Source: CAINVV01 sp037129695
GTDB lineage: Bacteria > Bacteroidota > Bacteroidia > Bacteroidales > Prolixibacteraceae
Length of the DNA: 64,000 nucleotides
Assembly (NCBI GenBank): GCA_037129695.1
Contig: JBAXUL010000008.1
Coordinates: forward strand, 6,299 to 70,298
Direction: 5' to 3'
Positions within the stretch are counted from its first letter, which is position 1. Every line of letters begins with the position of its first letter. Position numbers and translations under genes: made by a program. Of this stretch, positions 26,103-35,591 are shown piece after piece. A model generated the notes under the pieces. That model worked only from the letters and a program-made list of their open reading frames with translations. It was not told the DNA's origin and did no database searches.

Positions 26103-27578
26103 TCAGGGTTTCCACTCAGTCACCTTGATCAGATTGGGAAAAGCCTGAGGTTTGAAAATGGACTGGTTGTAGAAAACCCGAAGGCATTCCTGGATTCCTT
26201 CTGTCACACTGGGATGTGGGTGAATGCTTCTCAAAACTTCCTGAACACGTATGTCTGAATTGATGAGATAGGCAATGGATACGATAAAGGCAGATGCCTG
26301 AGGTCCGGCCGCCCGCATTCCCAGTATCCGGTCTGAGCCATCGTTGCTGACCATGATTTTTACAAAACCACTTGTATTTCTCATGGCAATGGTTCTGTTA
26401 ACCAACTCGTTGGAGTAGTAGGCAGCTTTGTAGGGAATTCCTTTGCTCCGGAGCATTTTTTCATTGGCACCAACAGCAGCCAGTTCAGGCTTGAAAAACA
26501 TCAATGTTGGCATGTGGGAATAATCCAGAATAAAATTGGATTGACCAAAAATGGCTTCAACAATATAGCGACCCTGTTCTTCAGCGACGCCATAAAGTGC
26601 CTTTTGCCCTGTCACATCGCCGGCTGCGAAGATGTTGCAATCACCAAAATTTGAGAGTGCACAGGTTTCATTGATCTTAAGGTATCCTTTGCTGGTGGTC
26701 TCGATTCCTGCATTTTCAAGGCAAAGACCGGCAGTATTTGGATCACGGCCGATGGAGATCAGAATGATGTCTATCTCCACCACACTACTGTGACCATCAT
26801 CATAATCCAGCACAACTTCAAGATAATCGCTCTTCTTCCTGACAGCCCGCAGCGTAGCCGTATGGTGAATGATTACACCATTTTTCTGGAGATTTTTCGA
26901 AACGAAATCGCTCACATCGTCATCCTCAAATGGTATTACCCGATGCGTACGGTCGAGCAGATGTACTTCCGTTTGACCAAAATTGGAGAAAATTGTGGCA
27001 AATTCACATCCGATTATACCTGAACCGATGATCATCATTCTTTCTGGAAAGCTTTGCAGGTTAAGAATTCCGTCGGAGTCAAGAATTTGTTTCTGGTCGA
27101 TTTGCAGATCAGGATGGGGTCGTGGTGTTGACCCTGTAGCTATTATAATATATTCAGCACTGATGGTTTCGATCCCTGTCTGGCTTTTAATTTCTAGGGT
27201 GTGTTTGTCAAGAAATCGTGCAAAGCCCTGTTTATAGGTAATACTTCCCGGATGTTTTTCATCGTCGGAGAAGGTTTCAATTTGAGAAAGGATTTGATTC
27301 TGCTTGGTTTTGGCAGCTTGCATGACGGTTTTTTTCACCAGGTTGTAATTGACCTGCAAACCCGAAGACCTGTATCCTCGATCCACCGCAGCAGCCACCG
27401 CGTAATCAGCAGAAAGCTCCCACATTGTTTTTGAAGTAAGCGGACCATTCATGATACCGTTTCCACCCAGATGACCGGCTTCGATGATGCAAACACTTTT
27501 TCCAAAATCAAGGGCCCGCATTGTTGCTGCCAATCCACCAGGCCCACTTCCAATTACTGCAAGATCAAACTGCTTCAT
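26103..27578 (-). CDS. FAD/NAD(P)-dependent oxidoreductase of the dihydrolipoamide dehydrogenase family, redox cysteines absent
   Basis: FAD site GSGPGG at residues 10-15; second Rossmann motif GSGIIG in the NAD(P) domain; dimerisation domain with His455 and Glu460 of the HPHPSVTE dyad region. Yet the redox-active CxxxxC is gone: the usual GGTCLNVGCIPSK reads GGNGIMNGPLTSK, putting Gly41 and Pro46 at the cysteine positions while Ser49-Lys50 remain. Lipoamide chemistry is therefore unlikely. Known relatives that lost cysteines include transhydrogenase SthA and the mycobacterial quinone reductase LpdA. Electron acceptor unknown. 491 aa; monocistronic. Confidence 0.85.
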   Translation of the reverse strand: MKQFDLAVIGSGPGGLAATMRALDFGKSVCIIEAGHLGGNGIMNGPLTSKTMWELSADYAVAAAVDRGYRSSGLQVNYNLVKKTVMQAAKTKQNQILSQIETFSDDEKHPGSITYKQGFARFLDKHTLEIKSQTGIETISAEYIIIATGSTPRPHPDLQIDQKQILDSDGILNLQSFPERMMIIGSGIIGCEFATIFSNFGQTEVHLLDRTHRVIPFEDDDVSDFVSKNLQKNGVIIHHTATLRAVRKKSDYLEVVLDYDDGHSSVVEIDIILISIGRDPNTAGLCLENAGIETTSKGYLKINETCALSNFGDCNIFAAGDVTGQKALYGVAEEQGRYIVEAIFGQSNFILDYSHMPTLMFFKPELAAVGANEKMLRSKGIPYKAAYYSNELVNRTIAMRNTSGFVKIMVSNDGSDRILGMRAAGPQASAFIVSIAYLINSDIRVQEVLRSIHPHPSVTEGIQECLRVFYNQSIFKPQAFPNLIKVTEWKP

Positions 27579-27881
27579 CTGTATCTATTTTGTATTCTAA
27601 TTTCGCGCTCAATTTAACCACTCTGAACATCGGCAGGTACTGATAATACTGAACATGTCTTTATAATACCTTTCCGCTTTGTTTTTGTTATCAATCAGTA
27701 ATCAAATTAAGGAAAAAAAAATGAGACGAGCGGCTATTGTTTCTTTTTAACTGATACTTTCAATTCAATATTCAAAGTCAATTTTATATTAAATGTGGAC
27801 TTCTGACAGATTGTTAATTTTTTCGCAACCCATTATAATTGTATTTTCGCAATCGTTTAGAAAAAATGTAAAGCATTATCA
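27579..27881. other. 303-base divergent gap between the oxidoreductase and CoA-transferase genes
   Basis: AT-rich, no gene seen. It carries a -7-like TATTTTCG at 27842-27849 (plus strand) with TTTCG 16 bases upstream, the likely CoA-transferase promoter. No clear minus-strand box was found. Confidence 0.5.
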
Positions 27882-29198
27882 ATGAAGCAAATTAATTATG
27901 TAACTGCAGAAGATGCGGTTAAAATAATCAAATCAGGCGACCGGGTCCACCTGAGCAGTGTGGCCGTTACACCTCATTTGTTAATCAAGGCAATGGTTGA
28001 ACGAGGCCGGGCCGGTGAAATCTATGGAGTCAAAATACAACATATTCATATTGAGGGTCTTGTGGAGTATGCCAATGCTGAATTTGAAGGAATTTTCAAT
28101 GCCGAGCAATTTTTTGTTGGCGGAAATCTTCGCAAACAAACACAGGCAGGTTACGCGGATTATATTCCCGTATTTTTAAGTGAAACACAAAAATTGATTC
28201 GTGACGGATACCTGAAGGTCAATGTTGCGATGATCATGGTATCGCCGCCTGACAAGCATGGTTTTGTCTCACTCGGTACTTCTGTTGATGCTACACTTGC
28301 CGCGGTGGAATGTGCCGATAAGGTCATTGCACTGGTCAACCCCAATGTACCCAGAACCTGGGGTGATGCAATGATTACTGTCAGTATGATCGATTTGTTC
28401 GTCGAAGATCATTCACCAATTTTTTCTCATTCCATTGATCCATTGTCAGATATGGAAATTGCAATTGGAAAAAATGTGGCAACACTCGTAGAGGATGGAG
28501 CATGTTTGCAAATGGGTATCGGTGGCATCCCAAATGCAGTTCTGGCGCAGCTTGGCAACCACAAGGACCTTGGCGTTCATACTGAAATGTTTTCTGACGG
28601 TATTCTGCCCCTTGTTGAAAGAGGAGTTGTCACCGGAAGGAAGAAAAATTTTGACAAAGGCAAAATGGTTGCCTCTTTTTTAATGGGATCCAAGGCGCTG
28701 TACGAATTTGTGGACGATAACCCGATGGTGGCTATGATGGACGTGTCGCATACCAACAATGTGGCTGTTATTCGCAAACTTGATCAGGTAACTGCCATCA
28801 ATGCTGCGTTGGCCATTGATTTAACCGGTCAGGTTTGTGCTGATTCCATCGGTATCAAGCACTATTCCGGAGTAGGAGGACAAATTGACTTCATTCGGGG
28901 AGCTGGATATTCGAAAAACGGAAGACCTATCATCGCGATGCCATCCATTACAGAAAAAGGGCTGTCAAAAATAACACCTACCCTGATTGAAGGATCAGGT
29001 GTCGTTTCCACCAGAGCCAATATTCACTGGGTAGTTACCGAGCAGGGTGTCGTCAATTTATATGGAAAGGCCATGCAGGAAAGGGCTAAGCTGTTAATTT
29101 CCATAGCTCATCCAGACCATAGGGAAATGCTTGATCAGGCAGCATTCGAACGGTTCGGTTCACATTACAGGTTTATCCCAAAAGAATTCAAACAATAA
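27882..29198 (+). CDS. Acetyl-CoA hydrolase/CoA-transferase family protein
   Basis: Class I CoA-transferase of the Cat1/4-hydroxybutyrate type. The catalytic glutamate is Glu235 in HTEMFSDG, which forms the acyl-CoA thioester; the GIGGIPNAVLA loop and the C-terminal VTEQGVVNLYG motif are both present. 438 residues is normal. The donor cannot be read from sequence, but the epimerase 11 bases downstream points to propionyl-CoA/succinate or acetate exchange. First gene of a two-gene unit. Confidence 0.92.
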   Translation: MKQINYVTAEDAVKIIKSGDRVHLSSVAVTPHLLIKAMVERGRAGEIYGVKIQHIHIEGLVEYANAEFEGIFNAEQFFVGGNLRKQTQAGYADYIPVFLSETQKLIRDGYLKVNVAMIMVSPPDKHGFVSLGTSVDATLAAVECADKVIALVNPNVPRTWGDAMITVSMIDLFVEDHSPIFSHSIDPLSDMEIAIGKNVATLVEDGACLQMGIGGIPNAVLAQLGNHKDLGVHTEMFSDGILPLVERGVVTGRKKNFDKGKMVASFLMGSKALYEFVDDNPMVAMMDVSHTNNVAVIRKLDQVTAINAALAIDLTGQVCADSIGIKHYSGVGGQIDFIRGAGYSKNGRPIIAMPSITEKGLSKITPTLIEGSGVVSTRANIHWVVTEQGVVNLYGKAMQERAKLLISIAHPDHREMLDQAAFERFGSHYRFIPKEFKQ

Positions 29199-29209
29199 TT
29201 TATTCTGTC

Positions 29210-29611
29210 ATGAACATCTCAAAAATTGAACACATAGGAATTGCCGTTGAAAGTCTTGCAACTGCCATACCATTTTACGAGACCCTGCTGGGATCAAAAT
29301 GTTATGCCATTGAAGAAGTGGCTGATCAGAAGGTGAAAACTGCATTTTTCAAGGTTGGGGATACCAAAATTGAGTTACTGGAATCGATGGATCCGGAAGG
29401 TCCGATCGGAAAATTCCTTGAAAAGAAAGGGCAGGGAGTTCATCATATTGCTTTTGCTGTCGATAATGTGGACGAAGCGCTCGTTGAAGCAGAGTCATCA
29501 GGCATTCAGCTGATCGATAAGAAAGGACGCAAGGGTGCGGAAGGATTAACGATCGGATTTCTTCATCCAAAATCAACATTCGGAGTTCTGACTGAGTTTT
29601 GCCACGAATAA
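29210..29611 (+). CDS. mce: Methylmalonyl-CoA epimerase
   Basis: Interconverts the R and S forms of methylmalonyl-CoA, linking succinyl-CoA to propionyl-CoA. It is a 133-residue vicinal-oxygen-chelate fold; metal ligands are His8 in EHIGIAV, a histidine in GVHHIAF and a C-terminal glutamate in LTEFC. The length is typical. Co-transcribed with the CoA-transferase, as expected for propionate formation or use; methylmalonyl-CoA mutase and decarboxylase are not in the window. Confidence 0.96.
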   Translation: MNISKIEHIGIAVESLATAIPFYETLLGSKCYAIEEVADQKVKTAFFKVGDTKIELLESMDPEGPIGKFLEKKGQGVHHIAFAVDNVDEALVEAESSGIQLIDKKGRKGAEGLTIGFLHPKSTFGVLTEFCHE

Positions 29612-29653
29612 TATTTCGTCGGAAATTAACCTCAAAGTAAAGGCGGAATATGC

Positions 29654-29696
29654 AAAGGACACAATCATTTGATCATGATTGTGTCCTTTAATTTTT
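29654..29696. terminator. Intrinsic terminator after mce
   Basis: A 15-bp perfect stem (29654-29668 with 29675-29689) and a six-base loop, followed by a T-rich run. The A-rich left arm may also serve the opposing HAD gene. Confidence 0.84.
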
Positions 29697-29753
29697 TAAT
29701 TATTGGCCCCCAAGACTGCGCAGGCCCCATTTTCTTATTTGGCCAATTCGTAT

Positions 29754-30596
29754 CTAACCTTTCTCTTTTGTCAGATGCTGTCTTACTGCATGGGAAAATC
29801 CATTTTCGTGATAGGGGAGTGATATCAAAAATTTTTCTTTAAGTTCATCCGGTGCGTTGTGCACCACATACGAAAGCTGGGTGAAATTAAGCATTTCCAG
29901 ATCGTTGAAGTCATTCCCGATGCCAAGTGTGTCTGACCTTTGAATCCTCTTTAAACGGCAGATTTCCTCTATTCCGTGGGCTTTTGAAATACCTTTCGGA
30001 TAGATTTCCATCCAGGTCCAGTCTTCATCTAAGGGTGAAGTGGTTTTGATGATACTGATTTCATTAAAACGGCCAAGCAACTCCTTTTTAACCTGATCAA
30101 ACCTGCTGCTTTTCTTTGGAAAAAACAGCAGCAGCTGAGAAGCGCTATATTTTTTTCCGGGAATAACCTCTTCTGCTTTTCCCATTTCTGAATGCACCTG
30201 TATATAGCGTTCAATTTCAGGACATTCGTGATTTTTCGACCAGAAAAAATTATGGTTATCCGGAAAACAATCAGCAACTTTAAAATTGTACTCTTTTTCT
30301 ATAAGATACTGAATTAGTTGCTCTGATATTTGCTCCTGAAAATTGATCGCCCGGATGATTTCCTGTGAGCGCCAGTCAATGATGCAGGCACCTGATGAAC
30401 AGATTACGTAATCAAAAGGGTGAGATGGAAAAATGGCTCTCCGCAACTTGAAGGGATTCCTTCCCGTAGCGGCAACCCTGCAAATACCAAGTTCGCCAAG
30501 CAGGTTGAGCGTATCCATATCTACCTGACTGATCGAATGGTCGGTCTGCAGCAAGGTGCCATCCAGGTCGGTCACCACCATTTTTAATTTGTTCAT
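29754..30596 (-). CDS. HAD-IIB (Cof-type) phosphatase
   Basis: Haloacid dehalogenase phosphatase. Nucleophile Asp10 and acid Asp12 lie in DLDGTLL, motif II in AATGRN, and the magnesium motif IV is GNDFNDLEML. The cap between residues about 85 and 190 is of the Cof type. Substrates in this family are sugar phosphates or small phosphates; not predictable here. Monocistronic, divergent from the DUF5606 gene. Confidence 0.92.
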   Translation of the reverse strand: MNKLKMVVTDLDGTLLQTDHSISQVDMDTLNLLGELGICRVAATGRNPFKLRRAIFPSHPFDYVICSSGACIIDWRSQEIIRAINFQEQISEQLIQYLIEKEYNFKVADCFPDNHNFFWSKNHECPEIERYIQVHSEMGKAEEVIPGKKYSASQLLLFFPKKSSRFDQVKKELLGRFNEISIIKTTSPLDEDWTWMEIYPKGISKAHGIEEICRLKRIQRSDTLGIGNDFNDLEMLNFTQLSYVVHNAPDELKEKFLISLPYHENGFSHAVRQHLTKEKG

Positions 30597-30897
30597 GTAA
30601 TAGTAATTTGTTTTTTAGTTGCCTTATGGAATCCCCAAAGTAATCCTTTTCGGTTGGTGAGAAAATATTCACGTGGATAATTCAGATCTATAGATTAACG
30701 GGTGCAAAGTTCGCCAAAGTTTTGGAGTGGAGAAACACAAGCAGGAAAATTTTTGAATTTCCGGCAAGTATTAAGACAATTAGCAGATTTGAACACCCCA
30801 TTGATTTAAAATCTGATTTTTCCGTACCGGAAATAGAGACCAGCGCGCTAAATCGAAAATTCTTCTTAATTTTGCCTGTCAATAAATTGATCATAAT
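30597..30897. other. 301-base divergent gap before the DUF5606 gene
   Basis: No gene seen. The -7 box TAATTTTG at 30867-30874 is the likely plus-strand promoter. A near match, GAACTTTG on the minus strand near 30702-30710, may serve the HAD gene. Confidence 0.5.
30867..30874 (+). promoter_or_regulatory. -7 promoter box for the DUF5606 gene
   Basis: TAATTTTG, a full match to TAnnTTTG, 23 bases before the ATG; the -33 region has no good TTTG. Confidence 0.55.
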
Positions 30898-31326
30898 ATG
30901 TTAAAAGGTATCTTGGCTATATCCGGGCAACCGGGATTATTTAAAGTATTGTCTGAAGGGAAAAACGGGGTGATTGTCGAATCTCTGCTCACTGGTAAGA
31001 AGCAAACTGCATTCGCGAGCGCCAAAATGAGTACGCTTGAGGACATTGCCATTTACACTACCCATGAGGATTTCCCCTTGAAGCAGGTGTTCAGGAAAAT
31101 CTCGGATCAGGAAAATGGTGGTGCAGCCATTCAATCCAATTCCAAACCTGAAGAACTGAAAAAATATTTCGAAAAAGTACTGCCCGATTTTGACAAGGAA
31201 CGGGTGTATGTTTCTGATATCAAGAAAGTATTAACCTGGTATAACCTATTGCAGGAAAAGGGTTTACTGAATTTTGATGAGGCAACTCCTGAAGAAGAAA
31301 TAAATACTCCCGTCGAAGGCGAATAG
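30898..31326 (+). CDS. DUF5606 family protein
   Basis: Bacteroidota-specific family. The start LKGILAISGQPGLFK and the following SLLTGKKQTAF are characteristic: an SH3-like or small beta-barrel N-terminus (about residues 1-45) followed by a helical region with an acidic tail. 142 residues. Function is not known. Soluble, cytoplasmic. Ends in an outstanding terminator shared with sucB. Confidence 0.9.
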   Translation: MLKGILAISGQPGLFKVLSEGKNGVIVESLLTGKKQTAFASAKMSTLEDIAIYTTHEDFPLKQVFRKISDQENGGAAIQSNSKPEELKKYFEKVLPDFDKERVYVSDIKKVLTWYNLLQEKGLLNFDEATPEEEINTPVEGE

Positions 31327-31337
31327 ATGATTGAAAA

Positions 31338-31387
31338 TTAAAAAAGAAGAACGCCGCAATCAACATTGCGGCGTTCTTCTTTTTTAA
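31338..31387. terminator. Bidirectional intrinsic terminator (23-bp perfect stem)
   Basis: 31338-31360 pairs without mismatch with 31365-31387 around a CAAC loop; a GC core (ACGCCGCAAT) is framed by A-rich and T-rich arms. It separates the DUF5606 gene from the convergent sucB. Confidence 0.9.
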
Positions 31388-31410
31388 TCCAAATCAGTTA
31401 TTATCCCCGG

Positions 31411-32670
31411 TTATAGACCCAGAAGTATTTCTTCAGCATCCTTGCCACTGAATAGAAGTTTGGTTGGATTTTCAATCATCTCCTTCACTTTGACCAGGAA
31501 TCCAACTGAATCTTTGCCGTCGATAATCCGGTGATCATAGGATAATGCGATATACATCATCGGCCTGATCTCCACTTTTCCGTCGATGGCGACCGGGCGG
31601 TCCTTGATGGCATGCAAGCCGAGAATGGCGCTTTGCGGCGGATTAATGATCGGAGTAGACATCATGGATCCAAAAACACCACCGTTGGTGATGGTAAAGG
31701 TTCCACCTGTCATTTCCTGAACCGTTAACCGTTTGTCGCGGGCTTTTTCTGCCAGATCCTTGATCGAACCTTCGATTTGGGCCACACTCAGGGTCTCCAC
31801 ATTTCTGATGATTGGTACCATCAATCCTTTCGGGCTTGAAACGGCAATTCCAATGTCGTGGTATTTTGGTGTGATTATCTCTTCTCCGTCTATCATGGAG
31901 TTAACCGAATTGTGCTGAAGGAGGGCCAGACTGACGGCCTTCGCAAAGAAAGCATTGAATCCAAGTTTAAAACCATGCTTTTCTGTGAATACTTTTTGGT
32001 ACTTGTTCCGCAACTCCATGACTTTGCTCATATCCACTTCGTTGAAGGTGGTAAGCATGGCTGTTTCATTCTTAACTGCCACCAATCGCTGACTTAGTTT
32101 ACGCCTGAGAGGGGTCATGGAAACACGTTCCTCTGTTCTGTTTGCTTCAACAACTTGATTTACAGGATTTGTATATGCACCTGCAATTTGTTCCATGTCC
32201 TTCCGGGTCAGTCTGTGTATCCCGGCCAGTACGTCTTCAATAGACATGCTTGCTTGTTCCATGACTGCTTTGGCTGTTGGAGTCATTTTTAGCACTGTCT
32301 CTGACTCTTTTTGAGTGACAGCTGCCTTCATGGTGATTTCCGCCTTGCTATCTTTTTCAATATCAGACTTCTTAGCTGTTTCCTTGGTGGAAGACTCTGT
32401 TGTTGCAGCCTTTTCCGGTATTGGCGAAGGGCTCTTTTCTGTATCAATGGTACAGGCTACGCTGCCGACAGGAACCCGATCACCTTCCTTTGCCAGAATA
32501 TTCACCTGACCTGAAGCCACAGCAATAAGCGACAATGTGGCCTTGTCTGACTCGACTTCAGCGAGTTCCTGATCTTTCCTGACAATTGCGCCATTTTCGA
32601 CCAGCCATTTGCCAATTTCCACTTCAGTAATAGACTCTCCCGGGGTGGGAACCTTAATTTCAACGATCAT
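31411..32670 (-). CDS. sucB: Dihydrolipoyllysine succinyltransferase (E2 of 2-oxoglutarate dehydrogenase)
   Basis: Transfers the succinyl group to CoA in the 2-oxoglutarate dehydrogenase complex. Domains: one lipoyl domain (about residues 1-78) with lipoylated Lys43 in ESDKATL; a flexible Lys/Glu/Thr-rich linker; an E1/E3-binding domain (about 125-160); and the catalytic domain (about 190-419) with His380 and Asp384 in DHRIIDG. 419 residues. It follows sucA by 123 bases; the E3 gene is not adjacent. Confidence 0.95.
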   Translation of the reverse strand: MIVEIKVPTPGESITEVEIGKWLVENGAIVRKDQELAEVESDKATLSLIAVASGQVNILAKEGDRVPVGSVACTIDTEKSPSPIPEKAATTESSTKETAKKSDIEKDSKAEITMKAAVTQKESETVLKMTPTAKAVMEQASMSIEDVLAGIHRLTRKDMEQIAGAYTNPVNQVVEANRTEERVSMTPLRRKLSQRLVAVKNETAMLTTFNEVDMSKVMELRNKYQKVFTEKHGFKLGFNAFFAKAVSLALLQHNSVNSMIDGEEIITPKYHDIGIAVSSPKGLMVPIIRNVETLSVAQIEGSIKDLAEKARDKRLTVQEMTGGTFTITNGGVFGSMMSTPIINPPQSAILGLHAIKDRPVAIDGKVEIRPMMYIALSYDHRIIDGKDSVGFLVKVKEMIENPTKLLFSGKDAEEILLGL

Positions 32671-32793
32671 ATTTTTATTCTTTAAATATTTTCCAATTAC
32701 CCTGGATGAAATCCTTTGGCTCTTTTTTTTGATTTAAAACAACAGAAACAGCCAAGCAGTCAAAGGTAATCACAAAGGATATACAAGGTTATT

Positions 32794-35508
32794 CTAAAAA
32801 AATACAGAATCCATAATCCGTTCCAGTCTTCTCTTGTGTTTTTCAACCAATCCGGCGGCCGGACTGGCGCTTTCCGGACGACTGACCAACTCAAGTCCCA
32901 GTTCCGGAAACTTTCTGAAGAGATACGGCCATACTCCCATATTTGCAGGCTCATCCTGAACCCATAAAAACCTTTTGGATTGAGAGTTATTATATATTAT
33001 ATCACGTACTTCTTCAGCAGGGAATGGCGATATTTGTTCCACCCTGTGAATGGCTACGTTCATTTTTCCCAGTTTTTCCCTGCGTTCGATCAGTTCGAAA
33101 TAGATTTTCCCTGAAGTGAAGACTACTACCTCAGCTTTACCCTGACCGACTTCTTTGTCAGAGATCAGTTTTTCGAACCCTCCTTTGGTGAGTTGATCGA
33201 GCGAAGAAACTACTTTTGGATGACGAAGTAAGCTCTTCGGAGTAAACACAATCATTGGAATACGCACATCTCCAATAACTTGTCGTCGGAGAAGGTGAAA
33301 AAGATTGGCAGGGGTTGTCGGGACAACCACATGCAGGTTATAATTGCTGCAAAGCGATAAATACCTTTCTATTCTTGCACTGGAATGCTCGGGTCCCTGA
33401 CCTTCATACCCGTGAGGGAGCAGAAGAACGAGTCCATTCATGATGCCCCATTTTTCTCCTGCAGAACATATATACTGGTCGTAGATGACCTGCGCCACAT
33501 TGGCGAAGTCACCGAACTGACCTTCCCAAATGGTTAATCCTTTTGGATAAGCCATTGAATAGCCATATTCGAAGCCCATCACGCCGTATTCATTCAGTGG
33601 TGAATTGAGCACAGTGAATTCGGCTTGTTCCTCGGATATATTTTGAAGCGGAAAATACCTATCACCGGTATCCTCCAAAACTAAAGCAGAATGCCTGTGG
33701 GAAAATGTTCCGCGTTGCGCATCCTGGCCACTTAATCGAACCGGAATCCCTTCGTTGAGAAGTGAAGCATAAGCAAGTAATTCTCCAAGTGCCCAGTCTA
33801 CCTTGTTGGAGGCAATCATCTGATTTCGCTCGTCCATGAGCTTGACAATTTTGCTGAAGAATTTCTTGTCGGCGGGAAGATGGTTGATTTTTTTAGCCAG
33901 ATTCAACAACTTCGTTTCAGAAATGGCAGTTGGAACCTGATATATCTCGCTCGGTTCCGGAAATCGGTACTGCTTGTACTCATCCACCAGGAAATTTTTG
34001 ATGTTGAGTTTATCAATTTTTTTGCTCGCCTCAAAGTTATCTTCAAGCTGGGAATCAAATCTTGCAATTTCTTTATCTACTTCGGATTGGGTCATTACAC
34101 CCGATTCGATCAATTTTTTGGCAAAAATATCTCGTGGATTGGGGTGTCCGGCAATCGTCTTATACAAAAGAGGCTGAGTGAAACGTGGTTCATCACCTTC
34201 ATTGTGACCATATTTGCGGTAGGATAGAATGTCAATGAATACGTCCGACTGGAAATGCTGTCTGAACTCAAGTGCAAGCTTTACAGTGAAAATCAGAGCT
34301 TCCACATCATCTCCATTGACATGAAATACCGGAGAGCGTGTTACTTTGGCAACATCGGTACAATAGGTGCTTGAACGCGCCTCCAGATAATCGGTGGTGA
34401 ATCCAACCTGATTGTTGACGACGAGATGTAATGTGCCGCCTGTTTTGTATCCTGGAAGCTGAGCCATTTGAACCACTTCGTAAACAATACCCTGGCCCGC
34501 AATGGCCGCATCCCCGTGGATGATAATCGGCGCAATCTTTCCAAAATCTCCGTTGTAATGCTGATCAATTCTGGCGCGGACCATGCCTTCCGCCAGCGCA
34601 CCTACAGTTTCAAGGTGCGAAGGGTTGGGGATCAGGCTTAATTTTACCTTTTCGCCGTTGTCGGTGGTTACAATATTCTCGAAGCCCAAATGGTATTTTA
34701 CGTCTCCGAGAGATATACCTTCCTCATATTCAGTTGCATAAAATTCTTTGAATATATTTTTATAAGGTTTTTCCAGAATATTGGCCAAAACGTTCAATCT
34801 TCCACGGTGTGCCATTCCTACCACGAATTCCTCCATGCCTAATTTAGCACCATGAACGATGATGGCATCAAGTGCAGGAATAAGTGCCTCCGTACCTTCC
34901 AGCGAAAACCGCTTGGCCCCGACAAATTTTCTGTGGATAAAACTCTCAAAACTTACGGCAATATTGAGGTGATAAAAAATATGCTTTTGCTGTTCAGGTG
35001 TAAAAACTTCGCTGTTTTTGGAACTTTCCATCCTTTGTTTCAGCCAATCCATCAGTTCGGGTTGCCGCATGTAGAGAAATTCGGCACCGATTGATTCACA
35101 ATAAGTAGCTTCCAGATGCGAAATAATATCCTTTAAAGTGGCATTGCCAATACCAATTTCCTTTCCAGCATGGAAAACTGTGCCCAAATCGGATTCTTCC
35201 AAACCGAAATTTTTATAATCGAGGGTAGGCGAGTAGGTTCTTCGTTTTCTGACAGGATTGGTTCTCGTGAAAAGGTGTCCTCGTTGCCGATATCCATTGA
35301 TCAGATTAAGTATCCGAAATTCCTTCTGTATTCTGTTTTCATCTGCGGCAGATACTGCCTGATCAACATAAGATTTTCTGGCCAACTCAAATCCTTCAAA
35401 AAAATTACGCCAACTCTGCTCCAAACTACCCGGATTCTCCAGATAATTCTTGTACATCTCTTCAACGGCGCTGATTTCCTGATTGCCAACTAGGGAAAAT
35501 TTATCCAT
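32794..35508 (-). CDS. sucA: 2-oxoglutarate dehydrogenase E1 component
   Basis: Thiamine-diphosphate-dependent decarboxylase of 2-oxoglutarate. The N-terminal SuccA lead (about 1-40; YKNYLENPGSLEQSW) that binds E2, the TPP domain with Asp333 in HGDAAIAGQG, and the transketolase C-terminal domain (RGTFSHRHS, FGDFANVAQ) are all present. The length of 904 aa is slightly short but normal for Bacteroidota. It has the best promoter in the window. Confidence 0.96.
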   Translation of the reverse strand: MDKFSLVGNQEISAVEEMYKNYLENPGSLEQSWRNFFEGFELARKSYVDQAVSAADENRIQKEFRILNLINGYRQRGHLFTRTNPVRKRRTYSPTLDYKNFGLEESDLGTVFHAGKEIGIGNATLKDIISHLEATYCESIGAEFLYMRQPELMDWLKQRMESSKNSEVFTPEQQKHIFYHLNIAVSFESFIHRKFVGAKRFSLEGTEALIPALDAIIVHGAKLGMEEFVVGMAHRGRLNVLANILEKPYKNIFKEFYATEYEEGISLGDVKYHLGFENIVTTDNGEKVKLSLIPNPSHLETVGALAEGMVRARIDQHYNGDFGKIAPIIIHGDAAIAGQGIVYEVVQMAQLPGYKTGGTLHLVVNNQVGFTTDYLEARSSTYCTDVAKVTRSPVFHVNGDDVEALIFTVKLALEFRQHFQSDVFIDILSYRKYGHNEGDEPRFTQPLLYKTIAGHPNPRDIFAKKLIESGVMTQSEVDKEIARFDSQLEDNFEASKKIDKLNIKNFLVDEYKQYRFPEPSEIYQVPTAISETKLLNLAKKINHLPADKKFFSKIVKLMDERNQMIASNKVDWALGELLAYASLLNEGIPVRLSGQDAQRGTFSHRHSALVLEDTGDRYFPLQNISEEQAEFTVLNSPLNEYGVMGFEYGYSMAYPKGLTIWEGQFGDFANVAQVIYDQYICSAGEKWGIMNGLVLLLPHGYEGQGPEHSSARIERYLSLCSNYNLHVVVPTTPANLFHLLRRQVIGDVRIPMIVFTPKSLLRHPKVVSSLDQLTKGGFEKLISDKEVGQGKAEVVVFTSGKIYFELIERREKLGKMNVAIHRVEQISPFPAEEVRDIIYNNSQSKRFLWVQDEPANMGVWPYLFRKFPELGLELVSRPESASPAAGLVEKHKRRLERIMDSVFF

Positions 35509-35560
35509 ACAATTTTATTATTGATCCATATTACGTTTGTAAAGGAAATATGTTTAGTAC

Positions 35561-35591
35561 CAAATGTAATAATTAGCCACGATTTGCCAAA
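35561..35591 (-). promoter_or_regulatory. Promoter for sucA-sucB
   Basis: On the minus strand TTTG (35588-35591), a 19-base spacer and TACATTTG (35561-35568): a full match to the Bacteroidota -33/-7 consensus with ideal spacing, and a leader of about 45 bases. Confidence 0.8.
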
